From Stenotrophomonas maltophilia (GTDB lineage Bacteria; Pseudomonadota; Gammaproteobacteria; Xanthomonadales; Xanthomonadaceae), in contig NZ_QFHO01000034.1 in NCBI RefSeq assembly GCF_004920835.1, positions 1 through 45,482 of the forward strand: 45,482 nucleotides of DNA, written 5' to 3'. The notes below the pieces were generated by a model. That model saw nothing but the letters and a program-made list of their open reading frames with translations. It was not told where the DNA came from and searched no databases. Shown here piece after piece: positions 8,886 through 17,062 of the stretch (its first letter is position 1; every line of letters begins with the position of its first letter). A program made the position numbers and the translations under genes.

Positions 8886-9821
8886 CTACGCCTGCGCTGC
8901 TGCGCGCTTGGCAGCGTATTCGGCGAACACCACGCCGCCGACAGCCAGCAGGCCACCGCCCAGTACCCATCCAGTGAGCGACTCCCCCAGCAGCATCACC
9001 GCCAACGCAGCGGTGACGATCGGCACCAGATTGAAGAAGCCGGAAACACGCGCTGCGCCCAGCCGGGAAAGGCCGGTCATCCAGGTCAGCGGCGCGAGAA
9101 TGGATGCACAGACCGCAGCGAAGCCGATGCAACCGACCGCCGTCAGGTTGTCCACCCCGGTCCCGATCAGCAGCTGCAGTGGCAGCAGGATCAGCGACGC
9201 GGCCGTGGCCTGAAGGAACAGCGACTCCAGCACCGACAGCGGAATCTTCCAGCGCTGCATCAGCACGTTGTAGGCGGCGAAGGCCAACGCTCCGACCAGC
9301 ATGATCGCATCACCGCGGTTCAGGCCCTGCGTAGCCAACCGCGCCAGGTCGCCCTGGGACACCACCGCGACCACGCCGATGCTGGAGATCACCGCTCCGA
9401 GGATGGCGGTGCCACGCACCGGATGGCCCATGAATACACGTGACAGCGCCAGCGCGATCAGTGGAATCAGGGCCTGGATCACCCCCATGTTGGTGGCCGA
9501 GGTGAAGTGTGCCGCGTAGTACGCCAGGCACTGGTACATCACGCCACCCAGGCAACCCAGCACCAGGAAGCGGCCGAGATTTGCACGCACGGTTGGCAGG
9601 TTTCCGCGCAGACGTGGCAGGGCAAACGGCAACAGAAGGACGGCCGCCACCAGCCAGCGGAAGAAGCCGATGTCGATCGGGCCCACTGAACCGGAGGCAA
9701 GCTTGGTGACGATGGTGTTTGCGCCCCACAACAGGCACGCGAGGATAGGAAAGAGATAGTTCAAGGCGGCGGCTGTACGCAGGGGAATGGCCAGCGTACG
9801 CTTGGCGCATATCGAGGACAT
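8886..9821 (-). CDS. EamA-family (DMT superfamily) permease
   Basis: Ten hydrophobic segments arranged as two EamA repeats. The first repeat starts at NYLFPILACLLWGANTIVTK and the second at GDAIMLVGALAFAAYNVLM. These inner-membrane proteins export or exchange small metabolites such as amino acids or nucleobases. The start is uncertain. The ATG at 9821 lies only 7 bases from the divergent AraC gene and has no good ribosome site. A TTG at 9764 would begin exactly where related proteins begin (just before NYLFP) and would leave room for a promoter. The stop lies 8 bases beyond the stop of the convergent winged-helix gene. Confidence 0.88.
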   Translation of the reverse strand: MSSICAKRTLAIPLRTAAALNYLFPILACLLWGANTIVTKLASGSVGPIDIGFFRWLVAAVLLLPFALPRLRGNLPTVRANLGRFLVLGCLGGVMYQCLAYYAAHFTSATNMGVIQALIPLIALALSRVFMGHPVRGTAILGAVISSIGVVAVVSQGDLARLATQGLNRGDAIMLVGALAFAAYNVLMQRWKIPLSVLESLFLQATAASLILLPLQLLIGTGVDNLTAVGCIGFAAVCASILAPLTWMTGLSRLGAARVSGFFNLVPIVTAALAVMLLGESLTGWVLGGGLLAVGGVVFAEYAAKRAAAQA

Positions 9822-9828
9822 CCCGAAA

Positions 9829-10632
9829 ATGCGCCATTCCACCCCTCGCTTGCGGCAACCGCTTGAGCCGGTCCCCACTTTCCTCCAGCTGCCCGGTCCA
9901 ATCTACTTCCGGCAGGGCTCGATGGAGCCCACCAACTGGGGCACGCACAGTCATCCCTGGGGACAGTTCAACTTCGTCGCGCAGGGCGTGATGGAGATGA
10001 AGATCGATGGTGAGTGGATGGTATCTCCACCCCACTACGCCATCTGGATTCCACCCGGCATGGCCCACTACTCGCGCAATCGATCGCAGCTGGCCTATCG
10101 CTCGGCCTATCTGTCGGCAGCACTGTCACGTCGGCTGCCAACGCGTTGCAGTGCGCTGGAAGTCAGCCCGTTGCTGCGTGAACTGCTGCATGAGCTGGCA
10201 CGGCAGGGGGTTGCCGATCCGCAGACACCGGTCCAGCGGCGCATGGCCGCGGTGGTGATCGATCAGATCGTCAATGCCGCGGTGCTGCCAAGTTTCCTGC
10301 CGATCGCCAGCAGCGCTGCACTGAAGCAGGTGATGGCGTACATGGAGAAACGCCTGTCGGCGGCCGAATCGGTTGCCGAGGTCGCGCAGCGCCACCACAT
10401 GAGCGTGCGCAAGCTGGAGCGCATGGCACGCAGTGAACTGGGCATGTCGCTTGGCGACTGGCGTGGGCGGGTGAAGTTCGTGCGCGCCACGGAGGCGTTG
10501 TGCACACGCCGGCCGATCAGCCGGATCGCCGAAGAGCTGGGTTACTCCGGCGTCAGCGCCTTCGCCGAGATGTTCAAGCGGCACGCGCAGTGCACGCCGG
10601 ATCAGTACCGGAAGCTGCATCGGGCAGAGTGA
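9829..10632 (+). CDS. AraC-family transcriptional regulator with cupin sensor
   Basis: 267 residues. The N-terminal half is a cupin fold with the metal/ligand-type motif GTHSHPWGQFNFV and the second box PPHYAIWIPPGMAHYS. The C-terminal half has the two helix-turn-helix units of AraC proteins (AESVAEVAQRHHMSVRKLER and RPISRIAEELGYSGVSAFAEMF). A GAGGA site lies 10 bases before the ATG. It is divergent from the EamA permease, a common arrangement in which the regulator controls the exporter in response to the exporter's substrate. The ligand is unknown. Confidence 0.9.
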   Translation: MRHSTPRLRQPLEPVPTFLQLPGPIYFRQGSMEPTNWGTHSHPWGQFNFVAQGVMEMKIDGEWMVSPPHYAIWIPPGMAHYSRNRSQLAYRSAYLSAALSRRLPTRCSALEVSPLLRELLHELARQGVADPQTPVQRRMAAVVIDQIVNAAVLPSFLPIASSAALKQVMAYMEKRLSAAESVAEVAQRHHMSVRKLERMARSELGMSLGDWRGRVKFVRATEALCTRRPISRIAEELGYSGVSAFAEMFKRHAQCTPDQYRKLHRAE

Positions 10633-10639
10633 GGGCGAG

Positions 10640-11056
10640 TTAGATAGCAGCCAGCAGGTCCACGAGCAGCTTCGGCAGCAATAACGCCGCCGCAACGCTA
10701 GCCAACAGGATCAGCAACACCTTGGCTGTCAATGGACGACGGCGCGGATTGCTGAAATGCAGGTTCAGATCGCGCAGTTCATCCCGCAGCGCCTGCCGCA
10801 TACCTGCGCTTTGTGCACCGGATTCGACCAGCTGCCGTTCAAGCGCCTGCAGGCGCTTCATCAGCTCACGCGGCGGAGTAGCCCGGATGATCTGCTGATT
10901 CAGCTCCTGCAGCCGGCGCGCCTGCGGCATCAGCGCTGCCACGAGATCATCCGGCGGAAGCCATGAGACCTGTCGCCGGGCTTCCGCATCCATCTCAGCC
11001 TGTAGCAGATCGCGTTGCTGCCGCAGTTCGGCCAGGGAGGTGCGGCGCTGCCACAT
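10640..11056 (-). CDS. Coiled-coil protein with C-terminal membrane anchor, unknown function
   Basis: 138 residues. The first two thirds are charged and helical with heptad-like spacing (LAELRQQRDLLQAEMDAEARRQ; LMKRLQALERQLVESG), predicting a coiled coil. A hydrophobic tail (VLLILLASVAAALLLPKLLVDLLAAI) forms one membrane span at the C-terminus, so the body probably stays in the cytoplasm. No family is recognised. It is convergent with the AraC gene and its stop is 7 bases away. Confidence 0.65.
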   Translation of the reverse strand: MWQRRTSLAELRQQRDLLQAEMDAEARRQVSWLPPDDLVAALMPQARRLQELNQQIIRATPPRELMKRLQALERQLVESGAQSAGMRQALRDELRDLNLHFSNPRRRPLTAKVLLILLASVAAALLLPKLLVDLLAAI

Positions 11057-11155
11057 GGGGAGGGCACAGGGTTGATGGGTAGCGGGCAGTGTATCGCCCG
11101 GCGTCCCGGAATGGCTGTCGATTTCCCGCCCCGTCGTTCGTCGGAACAGGAAAGG

Positions 11156-11171
11156 CGGGCCCTTCGGCCCG
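11156..11171 (+). promoter_or_regulatory. Hairpin just upstream of the GST ribosome site
   Basis: CGGGCC-CTTC-GGCCCG forms a 6-bp GC stem with a four-base loop and ends directly at the GAAGGAG that serves the GST start at 11185. It may hold the ribosome site open or closed, or may be a terminator for upstream transcription. No T-run follows. Confidence 0.35.
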
Positions 11172-11184
11172 AAGGAGTACCCCG

Positions 11185-11826
11185 ATGTGCCCCATCCTCA
11201 CCGCCTTCGCCACCTCCCCGGACCGCGGCCAGGGCCTGGCCCGTGACATGCGCGTGCGCTGGGCCCTCGAAGAGCTGGGTGTGTCCTATGACGTGCAGCT
11301 GCTCACCTTCGCCGAGATGAAGCAGCCCGCGCATCTGGCACGGAGTCCCTTCGGACAGATTCCCACCTGGCAGGAAGGACATCGGGTCCTGTTCGAATCC
11401 GGCGCGATCATCCTGCACCTGGCCGAGCAGCATCCCGGTCTGTTGCCGACCGATCCGGATGCGCGCATGCGCGCCATCATGTGGGTGTTTGCCGCGCTGA
11501 ACACGGTGGAGCCGCCGATTGTCGAACGCTCGATGGCCTGGGTGCTGGAGCGCGAGCAGCCCTGGTACGCGCAGCGCCTGCCGATGCTCGATGAGCGTGT
11601 GCGTATGCGGCTGGCGCAGCTGTCAGCGTGGCTGGGCAAAGCCCTGTGGCTTGACGGTGACTTCAGCGTGGGCGACCTGATGATGGTCTCGGTGCTGCTG
11701 CGCCTGAAGAGCAGCGGCCTCCTCGACGAGCACCCGCAGGTGGTCGCCTATGTGGCCCGTGCAACGCACCGCCCCGCCTACCAACGTGCGTATGCCGCAC
11801 AGCTGGCAGTGTTCCAGAACGCCTGA
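11185..11826 (+). CDS. Glutathione S-transferase family protein
   Basis: 213 residues. A thioredoxin-like N-terminal domain holds the cis-Pro/glutathione-binding region (GQIPTWQEGHRVLFESGAIILHLAE; the Glu-Ser pair binds the gamma-glutamyl group). An all-helical C-terminal domain contains the GST motif LDGDFSVGDLMM (N-capping box). It probably conjugates or reduces electrophiles with glutathione in the cytosol. The segment DRGQGLARDMRVRWALEELG replaces the usual short beta1-alpha1 turn, so the catalytic residue is not obvious. The start is the ATG after GAAGGAG. Confidence 0.9.
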   Translation: MCPILTAFATSPDRGQGLARDMRVRWALEELGVSYDVQLLTFAEMKQPAHLARSPFGQIPTWQEGHRVLFESGAIILHLAEQHPGLLPTDPDARMRAIMWVFAALNTVEPPIVERSMAWVLEREQPWYAQRLPMLDERVRMRLAQLSAWLGKALWLDGDFSVGDLMMVSVLLRLKSSGLLDEHPQVVAYVARATHRPAYQRAYAAQLAVFQNA

Positions 11827-11848
11827 CGCTACGCCCCGTGGGCAGGCC

Positions 11849-12256
11849 TCAGTGCAGACTGCGCCGGCACGCCGCCTGTACCAGCATCAGCTGCGCCACC
11901 AGGATCAGCATCGCGCAGCCCGACAGCAGCCAGGGGTCGATGTACCACTGTTCATTGAAGCTGAAATTGCCGGCGGAAATGCGCTTCCAGCCGTTGAAGT
12001 GCTGCATCGCCGCCACCACGAACGCGAAACCGCCCGTGGTGTATGAAAGCCAAGGCACGATGAGCCCGCCGGGCCGCGCGAACAGCACCAACAGGCCCAA
12101 CAGCCCGATACCCGTGCGCTGCACCCGGCAGTATGGGCAGACGTAGGCCACCCCACTCCATTCCACCGACCAGGCCAGCAGACTGATCAGCACGGCTGCG
12201 GCGCCTGCGGCGTACAGGATCTTGGGCGCAATCATCATGCTGCCGTTGTGTTGCAT
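11849..12256 (-). CDS. DsbB-like four-helix membrane protein with CPYC motif
   Basis: 135 residues, four hydrophobic segments. The first ends with EWSGVAYVCPYCRVQRTGIGLLG, placing a CPYC pair at the periplasmic start of helix 2 and followed by Arg. That is the layout of the first redox pair of DsbB (CVLCxxxR), which oxidises DsbA and passes electrons to quinone. The second periplasmic cysteine pair of DsbB is not evident; the remaining cysteines (LSGCAM and QAACRR) are in or near helix 4. It is therefore either a divergent DsbB relative or another small membrane redox protein. It lies 49 bases downstream of the H-NS-like gene on the same strand. Confidence 0.6.
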   Translation of the reverse strand: MQHNGSMMIAPKILYAAGAAAVLISLLAWSVEWSGVAYVCPYCRVQRTGIGLLGLLVLFARPGGLIVPWLSYTTGGFAFVVAAMQHFNGWKRISAGNFSFNEQWYIDPWLLSGCAMLILVAQLMLVQAACRRSLH

Positions 12257-12305
12257 GCGTGCTCTCGCTCTGTGCAGATCCTGGCAGGTTAACAGCGTGG
12301 CCTGG

Positions 12306-12725
12306 TCAATCCTTCTTGAAGACCGTGCGCTTGCCGATCGGGCTGCTCTTGCGCGCCGTCGGCCGGGCCAGGCCGGGAATCAGGAAATCGGTCACCTTGT
12401 GGCCCTTCTGCACCTTGGACGCCAGCCAGCGTGGCATGCGCCCGCGGCCGGACCAGGTCAGGCGCTTGTACTCCGGGTCGCGGTACTTGGCCGCCACCTT
12501 TCCGGTTCTACGCCTCGCGGGCTTGCGGCTGGGTGCGGCGTCTTCGACGGCTTCTTCGCCGAAGAGCTCTTCAAGCGTATAGCCGGCTTCGGCCGCTGCG
12601 GCCTTCAACATGCGCCGCACCGCACTGGCCGGGCGACGGTTGGAAATCAGTTGTCTGCGCTGTTCAGCGGCAGCCACCAAGGCACCCAGTTCCCGAAGGC
12701 TGAGCGATTCAATATCGATCGTCAT
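12306..12725 (-). CDS. H-NS family nucleoid-associated protein
   Basis: 139 residues. The N-terminal part (MTIDIESLSLRELGALVAAA) is the helical oligomerisation region. The C-terminal part carries the H-NS DNA-binding box KYRDPEYKRLTWSGRGRMPRWL, with the TWxGxGRxP core, preceded by a basic linker. Xanthomonads have several such proteins. They coat AT-rich DNA and silence horizontally acquired genes. The tail past the box (about 35 residues, KGHKVTDFLIPGLARPT...) is longer than in E. coli H-NS. The promoter region is shared with the divergent DoxX gene. A low-GC island begins less than 1 kb away. Confidence 0.88.
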   Translation of the reverse strand: MTIDIESLSLRELGALVAAAEQRRQLISNRRPASAVRRMLKAAAAEAGYTLEELFGEEAVEDAAPSRKPARRRTGKVAAKYRDPEYKRLTWSGRGRMPRWLASKVQKGHKVTDFLIPGLARPTARKSSPIGKRTVFKKD

Positions 12726-12841
12726 GGCGGGAAAGGTCTACTGCGGCATGGCTGTCTGTCAAGACGCCCTATCTGGTTGTATACACAGGCTTCACCGGCG
12801 CTGGGCTCCGATCGGCGTCGCCAGCCCCTGAGGACATCCAC

Positions 12842-13234
12842 ATGAGCCACTCATCGCATTCGCTTGCCTACCTGCTTGCGCGCATCCTGCTGATGGCATT
12901 GTTCCTGGTCTCCGGGCTGGGCAAGCTCGGTGATCTCAGCGGCACCCAGGGCTATATGGAAGCGATGGGTGTGCCGGGCATCCTGCTGTGGCCAACCATC
13001 GTTTTCGAGATCGGCAGCGGGCTGTGCATCCTGCTCGGCTTCCAGACCCGGCTGGTGTCGATCGTGCTGGTGGGTTTCAGCCTGATCACCGCCTTCATCT
13101 TCCACCACAACTTCGCAGACCAGACCCAGCAGATCATGTTCCTGAAGAACCTGGGGCTGGCCGGTGGCTTCCTGCTGCTGGCCTGCACCGGCGCCGGGCG
13201 CTACAGCATTGATGGCAGGGGGCGGCGCGGATAG
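12842..13234 (+). CDS. DoxX family inner-membrane protein
   Basis: 130 residues, four membrane segments. The DoxX signature runs through LARILLMALFLVSGLGKLGD near the start, the GMEAMGVPG-like loop (YMEAMGVPGIL) and the glycine-rich helix IGSGLCILLGFQTRL. Members are small quinone- or thiol-related membrane proteins with poorly defined roles. A GAGGA ribosome site precedes the ATG. It is the last gene before the degenerate island. Confidence 0.9.
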   Translation: MSHSSHSLAYLLARILLMALFLVSGLGKLGDLSGTQGYMEAMGVPGILLWPTIVFEIGSGLCILLGFQTRLVSIVLVGFSLITAFIFHHNFADQTQQIMFLKNLGLAGGFLLLACTGAGRYSIDGRGRRG

Positions 13235-13374
13235 AAGCCGATCCGTGATCTGCACGCGCCAGCGGAGAAGATCGGCCTTCGGCGCCAGCGTGTGGATTAC
13301 CCCTAGTAGAGGTGGAAGCGCGGAAACGGCTGGTATCAATCCTCCAGGACACGAGCCAAGCGCCCATCCGAGAC

Positions 13375-13640
13375 ATGCTCTGCACCGTGGTGCGCTTGGC
13401 GAGCAACTCCAGGCCGATGGCACCGAAGGTGTTCGCAGCCCACTCTCCTTGGCCCGCCTTTTCAACCCTGGCCACTTGAGCGGGATTGGCTCCACCGCGC
13501 AGCGGGGAACGCAGGCGGTCGCGTTCGGCGCGGGCAGCCTGCAGCGACATCGACGGGTACTCATCGAGCGTGACGATGCTGGTCTTGCCCCAGTAGCGCC
13601 ACACCTTGGCCCCCGAGATCCTCCAATTCATGCCATGCAC
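13375..13640 (-). pseudogene. Integrase N-terminal remnant (P4-type tyrosine recombinase)
   Basis: On the minus strand the frame encodes WRYWGKTSIVTLDEYPSMSL then ARAERDRLRS and ANTFGAIGLELLAKR. This is the arm-binding N-terminal domain (DUF4102 type) of P4-like integrases. The match stops around ELLAKR, and neither the N-terminal start nor the catalytic domain follows. It is a fragment and cannot be active. Confidence 0.7.
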
Positions 13641-13658
13641 TAACAGGCATTTCAAAGC

Positions 13659-14219
13659 GTGGGGGAATTTCTTGAACAAGCGCGACCATCATCCCCAACG
13701 CCAGCGCAGCTTGGTCATTCCGAACGCGCCCTTAATAAGCAGTTGCGCGACGGGAGGGCAGGCCTGGACGGCGATCATGTCCGCAACCTTGATGCGATCT
13801 GCATGCGACTAACCGCTAGGCTCGCGGTGCTAGACAAGAACAGTCATCTGGCTGGAGCGGGCCATGCGGCCTTGGGTAACGCCGTGACAAGTAAATCCGA
13901 ACGGTACTACGAGGTTGGTGGTCAAGGGCAAACCAAGCATCTGATCGAGTTGGATGCGTACGTGGCAGAGGCGCTGGAAACTCCTGCCTGTCAAATCGAT
14001 ACGACCATCAACTTCTACAATTTGCCAAGTACTTCCCTGCAGCGCGGCAGGAAGCGCGATGCGTCCATCGGGGTCGCAATCATAAACCACCGCAAACGTA
14101 CTGTGCTCCTCGCGGAGCTACTGGCCTATACAGGCGAAAGAAAAGAGCTTTCGCCCCTTCCTACTATATTGAATCTCCGACCAGTACGATTGCCGGCCCC
14201 GGCTTCAGAAGAGCCGTGA
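13659..14219 (+). CDS. Hypothetical protein in island
   Basis: An open frame of 186 codons starting with GTG. No family is recognised. Codon use is less GC-biased than in flanking core genes, as for the rest of the island. The central stretch (ERYYEVGGQGQTKHLIELDAYVAEALE) looks like ordinary globular protein, and the C-terminus is proline-rich. There is no good ribosome site, and the first 20 codons overlap the region of the integrase remnant, so a later start is possible. It may be a gene fragment. Confidence 0.35.
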   Translation: MGEFLEQARPSSPTPAQLGHSERALNKQLRDGRAGLDGDHVRNLDAICMRLTARLAVLDKNSHLAGAGHAALGNAVTSKSERYYEVGGQGQTKHLIELDAYVAEALETPACQIDTTINFYNLPSTSLQRGRKRDASIGVAIINHRKRTVLLAELLAYTGERKELSPLPTILNLRPVRLPAPASEEP

Positions 14220-14357
14220 TAGCGGCCCGGCAAGTGCTTCTGAAATGCCTTGGCAATATGCCACTCCCTACTTTGTGATTTGTATTCACTGGCCATCCCA
14301 GGGAATGTAGCGGGCTTTCATGAACAGAAATTCAAACATTATATGCATCAAGGTAGA

Positions 14358-15392
14358 ATGCTCTTGGCCTATCTTCTATGGCTTACATTTCCGACTTGGG
14401 CATCTGAGCCGGACATCGAAATTCCCGCCACTGCGCGTACCGCCTGCGACATGCCATTTCAGCGCCTGGTCGAAAAGAAGATCGAGCAGGGAGTTCCATC
14501 CAAGCACCTCCCTCGGCTGGGCTTCCCGGAGAATGGGCCATCGGATGTCACAGTGATCCTTGTCCACGGCCTATTCGAATCGCCCTACTTCTTGCGAGGC
14601 GCTGGGGAACGATTGCGTGCGCAGGGTTACAACACGCTATCGATTCTTCTGTCGGGCCAATGGGGGAAAGACACTGTTAGCGCGCGCGACGTCACTTTCT
14701 TTCAGTGGCTGGACGAATTGGATCGGGCCATGTTGATAGCGTCATGCTTGGGGCCGCGCGTCGTTTTCGCTGGACACTCCTTGGGGGCCACCGTCGCGCT
14801 CGCGGGCGCACTGAAGTATCCAGACTACACTGCGGGCCTACTGCTTTGGGCGCCGGCCTTAAAACTCAAGCTGCTGCCGACTGTCGGTGGCGCTATTGGG
14901 GTAATGACTGGACTTAGTGGCAATGTATTTCTCGGAAAGCGCCCCGATCTTGACGAAACCCCTTACTACTCCGGCAATCAGGCCAACGAAGCAAGGCGCC
15001 TGGCAAAATTCATCTTTGCGCGTCACGCGAAAAATTCACGAACGGGAGAGGAAGACCATTCAGGAGGCGCAATATACGAAGAAATAACGGCACCAACTTT
15101 TTTGGTTGTACCCATGAAGGACCCGGCTGTGCAGCCAGAGGCCGCATTTAGTATGTATGACGGCTTATCTGGAGAGAAAATGATGATTGTGTACCCGCAG
15201 AACTCGGACGTGTGGCACGCAAACGTGGCGAAATCCGAGCTTGATGCCTATAAGGTCTCTCCGAAAGACTTCAATAAGAACTTCGATGAAATGATGAACC
15301 AGATCGAGGGATTTTTTAATCAGAAAATCGATGCCTCCGGTCACCGGAACAATCCCCTGCGAGAACTCGATGAACCCTTGCCGGTCCGCTGA
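14358..15392 (+). CDS. Exported alpha/beta hydrolase (lipase/esterase-like)
   Basis: 344 residues from the ATG at 14358, chosen because it gives a compact signal peptide (MLLAYLLWLTFPTWA, cleavage near residue 15). An in-frame ATG exists at 14343 and the frame reaches back to 14250. The fold is marked by the oxyanion strand VTVILVHGLFES (HG at 70-71) and the nucleophile elbow GHSLG with Ser141. A plausible acid is Asp255 (PMKDPA) and a plausible base is His287 (DVWHANV). It should hydrolyse carboxylic esters in the periplasm or outside the cell; a lipid substrate is suggested by the partner gene. It overlaps the next gene (PLD family) by 23 bases, implying coupled translation. It has lower GC than core genes. 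Confidence 0.82.
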   Translation: MLLAYLLWLTFPTWASEPDIEIPATARTACDMPFQRLVEKKIEQGVPSKHLPRLGFPENGPSDVTVILVHGLFESPYFLRGAGERLRAQGYNTLSILLSGQWGKDTVSARDVTFFQWLDELDRAMLIASCLGPRVVFAGHSLGATVALAGALKYPDYTAGLLLWAPALKLKLLPTVGGAIGVMTGLSGNVFLGKRPDLDETPYYSGNQANEARRLAKFIFARHAKNSRTGEEDHSGGAIYEEITAPTFLVVPMKDPAVQPEAAFSMYDGLSGEKMMIVYPQNSDVWHANVAKSELDAYKVSPKDFNKNFDEMMNQIEGFFNQKIDASGHRNNPLRELDEPLPVR

Positions 15393-16761
15393 AATCAAAC
15401 GCTGGAGCATCAAGGCAGGCGCACTGCTTAGCCTTTGCTTCGCAGCACCGCCGGTCGGCGCCGCCGACCCTTCGATAAGCTCCTTCAAGCCGACTGCGAC
15501 ATGCAGCGAAGAAATTCGTCGCGTAAATGGCGACAAGCGGGATTTGTGGACGTACATGGTTGACAAGGTCGAGCCGCCGCAGCAAATCCAGTTGATTGCC
15601 TACATCTTCGATACGGATGAGACTGGGCTGCGTCTGTTGAGACATCTTATCGACGCATCGGTTCGCGGCGTGAAGGTTCAGCTTTTGATAGATGGCGTTG
15701 GGCCGGGAGTGTCTATGCCTATCAATGGAGACCTCGTAGCGGCCATAAGGAAAATGGCTCCCGGCCTCGAGATCCGAGTTTTCAATCCAAAATCCAGGAT
15801 TTTACGGATACGAAAGCGCGCTCACGACAAACTTTTCCTGGCAGGCGATTACGCAATTGTAGGCAGCAGCTCGATATGGGACGCCAGCGCTAAAGGCTGG
15901 CTGATCGAAGAGGACGTGGCGCTTCGCGAGCTCACCCCTGGACACAGTGATGTTTTCGCACGAATGCGGTCGCATTTCCAACTGTTTTGGCAATCACCCT
16001 ACAGCGTGGAGATTCAGCCAGGGAAAGGGCGACAGCAGCGAGCTGGTACGCAAGCGATCTTGCGCAAGCTGCAGGCTGTGCCGTTGCATACGACAAATGG
16101 ACTTGATGCCGCGGCGGTGCCCGTGAGCGCCGGCGACGCCTTCTGTCCCAGCTTGCGCTACTACCACGATCAGCCAGATAAAAGCAGGGATGATGGAACT
16201 CTGGGCGGTGTGCTTCAACTGATCGACGAGGCGCGTCGGGAGATCGTCATCGTTAACCCCTACATCCTTCTGGTTCCAGAAGTCCGTGGCGTGCTGAAGC
16301 GCAAGATTCAAGCCGGGGTTAGGGTGGTGATACTAACCGCCTCGATCGTCAATCTGTCTAACGAATTTCCGCCATTAGCAAAAGCGTATGCCAATGACCT
16401 CCCCGCGCTGGCTCGAGACGGATTCGAGGTGCGCGAGTACCTAGATCCCGTCGAGGGAAGGATGCTGCATGCGAAGGTCATGCGAGTAGACAATCACTCG
16501 TACTTTGTCGGCAGCTTCAACTTCGACCCCCTGTCGGCGCGGCACAATACCGAGAATGGAATACGCGTTGACTATCCAGCCTCGCGAAAATCCAGGCTAG
16601 CGGATGAACTTGATCGAGAAATCTCGGCGCTCCTTGAGGGGGCAACCTTGGTAGCCGATGGTCATGGGCGCTTGGTCGTTGACGATCCCCAGCGCTGCAC
16701 CCAGATCAACTGTAAGAACCCCCTTCGGTGGTTGGGGCCACTGATCCGTGGTTCGCTGTGA
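15370..16761 (+). CDS. Exported phospholipase D-family protein
   Basis: 463 residues. The signal peptide is cleaved near VGA/AD (residue 31). There are two PLD repeats. The second has the canonical HxKx4D motif (His367, Lys369, Asp374, followed by SYFVGSFNFD). The first reads HDKLFLAGDYAIVGS: His152 and Lys154 are present, but the Asp is at 160, one place late, with Gly where Asp is expected. Members cleave or transfer phosphodiesters through a phosphohistidine, using phospholipids or nucleic acids. The export signal and the overlapping esterase gene favour a phospholipid substrate. The shape resembles the bacterial cardiolipin synthase/PLD group but without its membrane helices. Confidence 0.85.
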   Translation: MNPCRSAEIKRWSIKAGALLSLCFAAPPVGAADPSISSFKPTATCSEEIRRVNGDKRDLWTYMVDKVEPPQQIQLIAYIFDTDETGLRLLRHLIDASVRGVKVQLLIDGVGPGVSMPINGDLVAAIRKMAPGLEIRVFNPKSRILRIRKRAHDKLFLAGDYAIVGSSSIWDASAKGWLIEEDVALRELTPGHSDVFARMRSHFQLFWQSPYSVEIQPGKGRQQRAGTQAILRKLQAVPLHTTNGLDAAAVPVSAGDAFCPSLRYYHDQPDKSRDDGTLGGVLQLIDEARREIVIVNPYILLVPEVRGVLKRKIQAGVRVVILTASIVNLSNEFPPLAKAYANDLPALARDGFEVREYLDPVEGRMLHAKVMRVDNHSYFVGSFNFDPLSARHNTENGIRVDYPASRKSRLADELDREISALLEGATLVADGHGRLVVDDPQRCTQINCKNPLRWLGPLIRGSL

Positions 16762-17062
16762 ATAGTCTCCCAGTACTCAATCGTGATGCGCTGGTCAGGC
16801 AGGTTTTGGACCACGGAGCCGTGCGTCACCCCGGCATGTCATCGACCCTCGGTGCGCGCACGACTTGGAGGCAAGTTCAGCGATCCTGGTTAAATAGTCG
16901 ATGCCGAATGATGTGGAAGGCCGTGTCATTAATCAACGCACGGACCGGACCACTCTTGAGCAACGGACCATATCCCACAGGGCATCCGACGAGCAGGTAT
17001 GAAGAGGTCGAAATGCAGCGGGGCACCGCATCCCTCGGGAATTGCAGCGCCCCGCCGCCGCA
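16762..17062. other. Intergenic stretch, no gene supported
   Basis: Between the PLD stop and the convergent small exported gene. Short frames only. One 33-codon frame from ATG 16901 has no ribosome site. A weak GGGGC/GCCCC pairing near 17020-17055 could form a terminator stem between the convergent genes. Confidence 0.4.
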
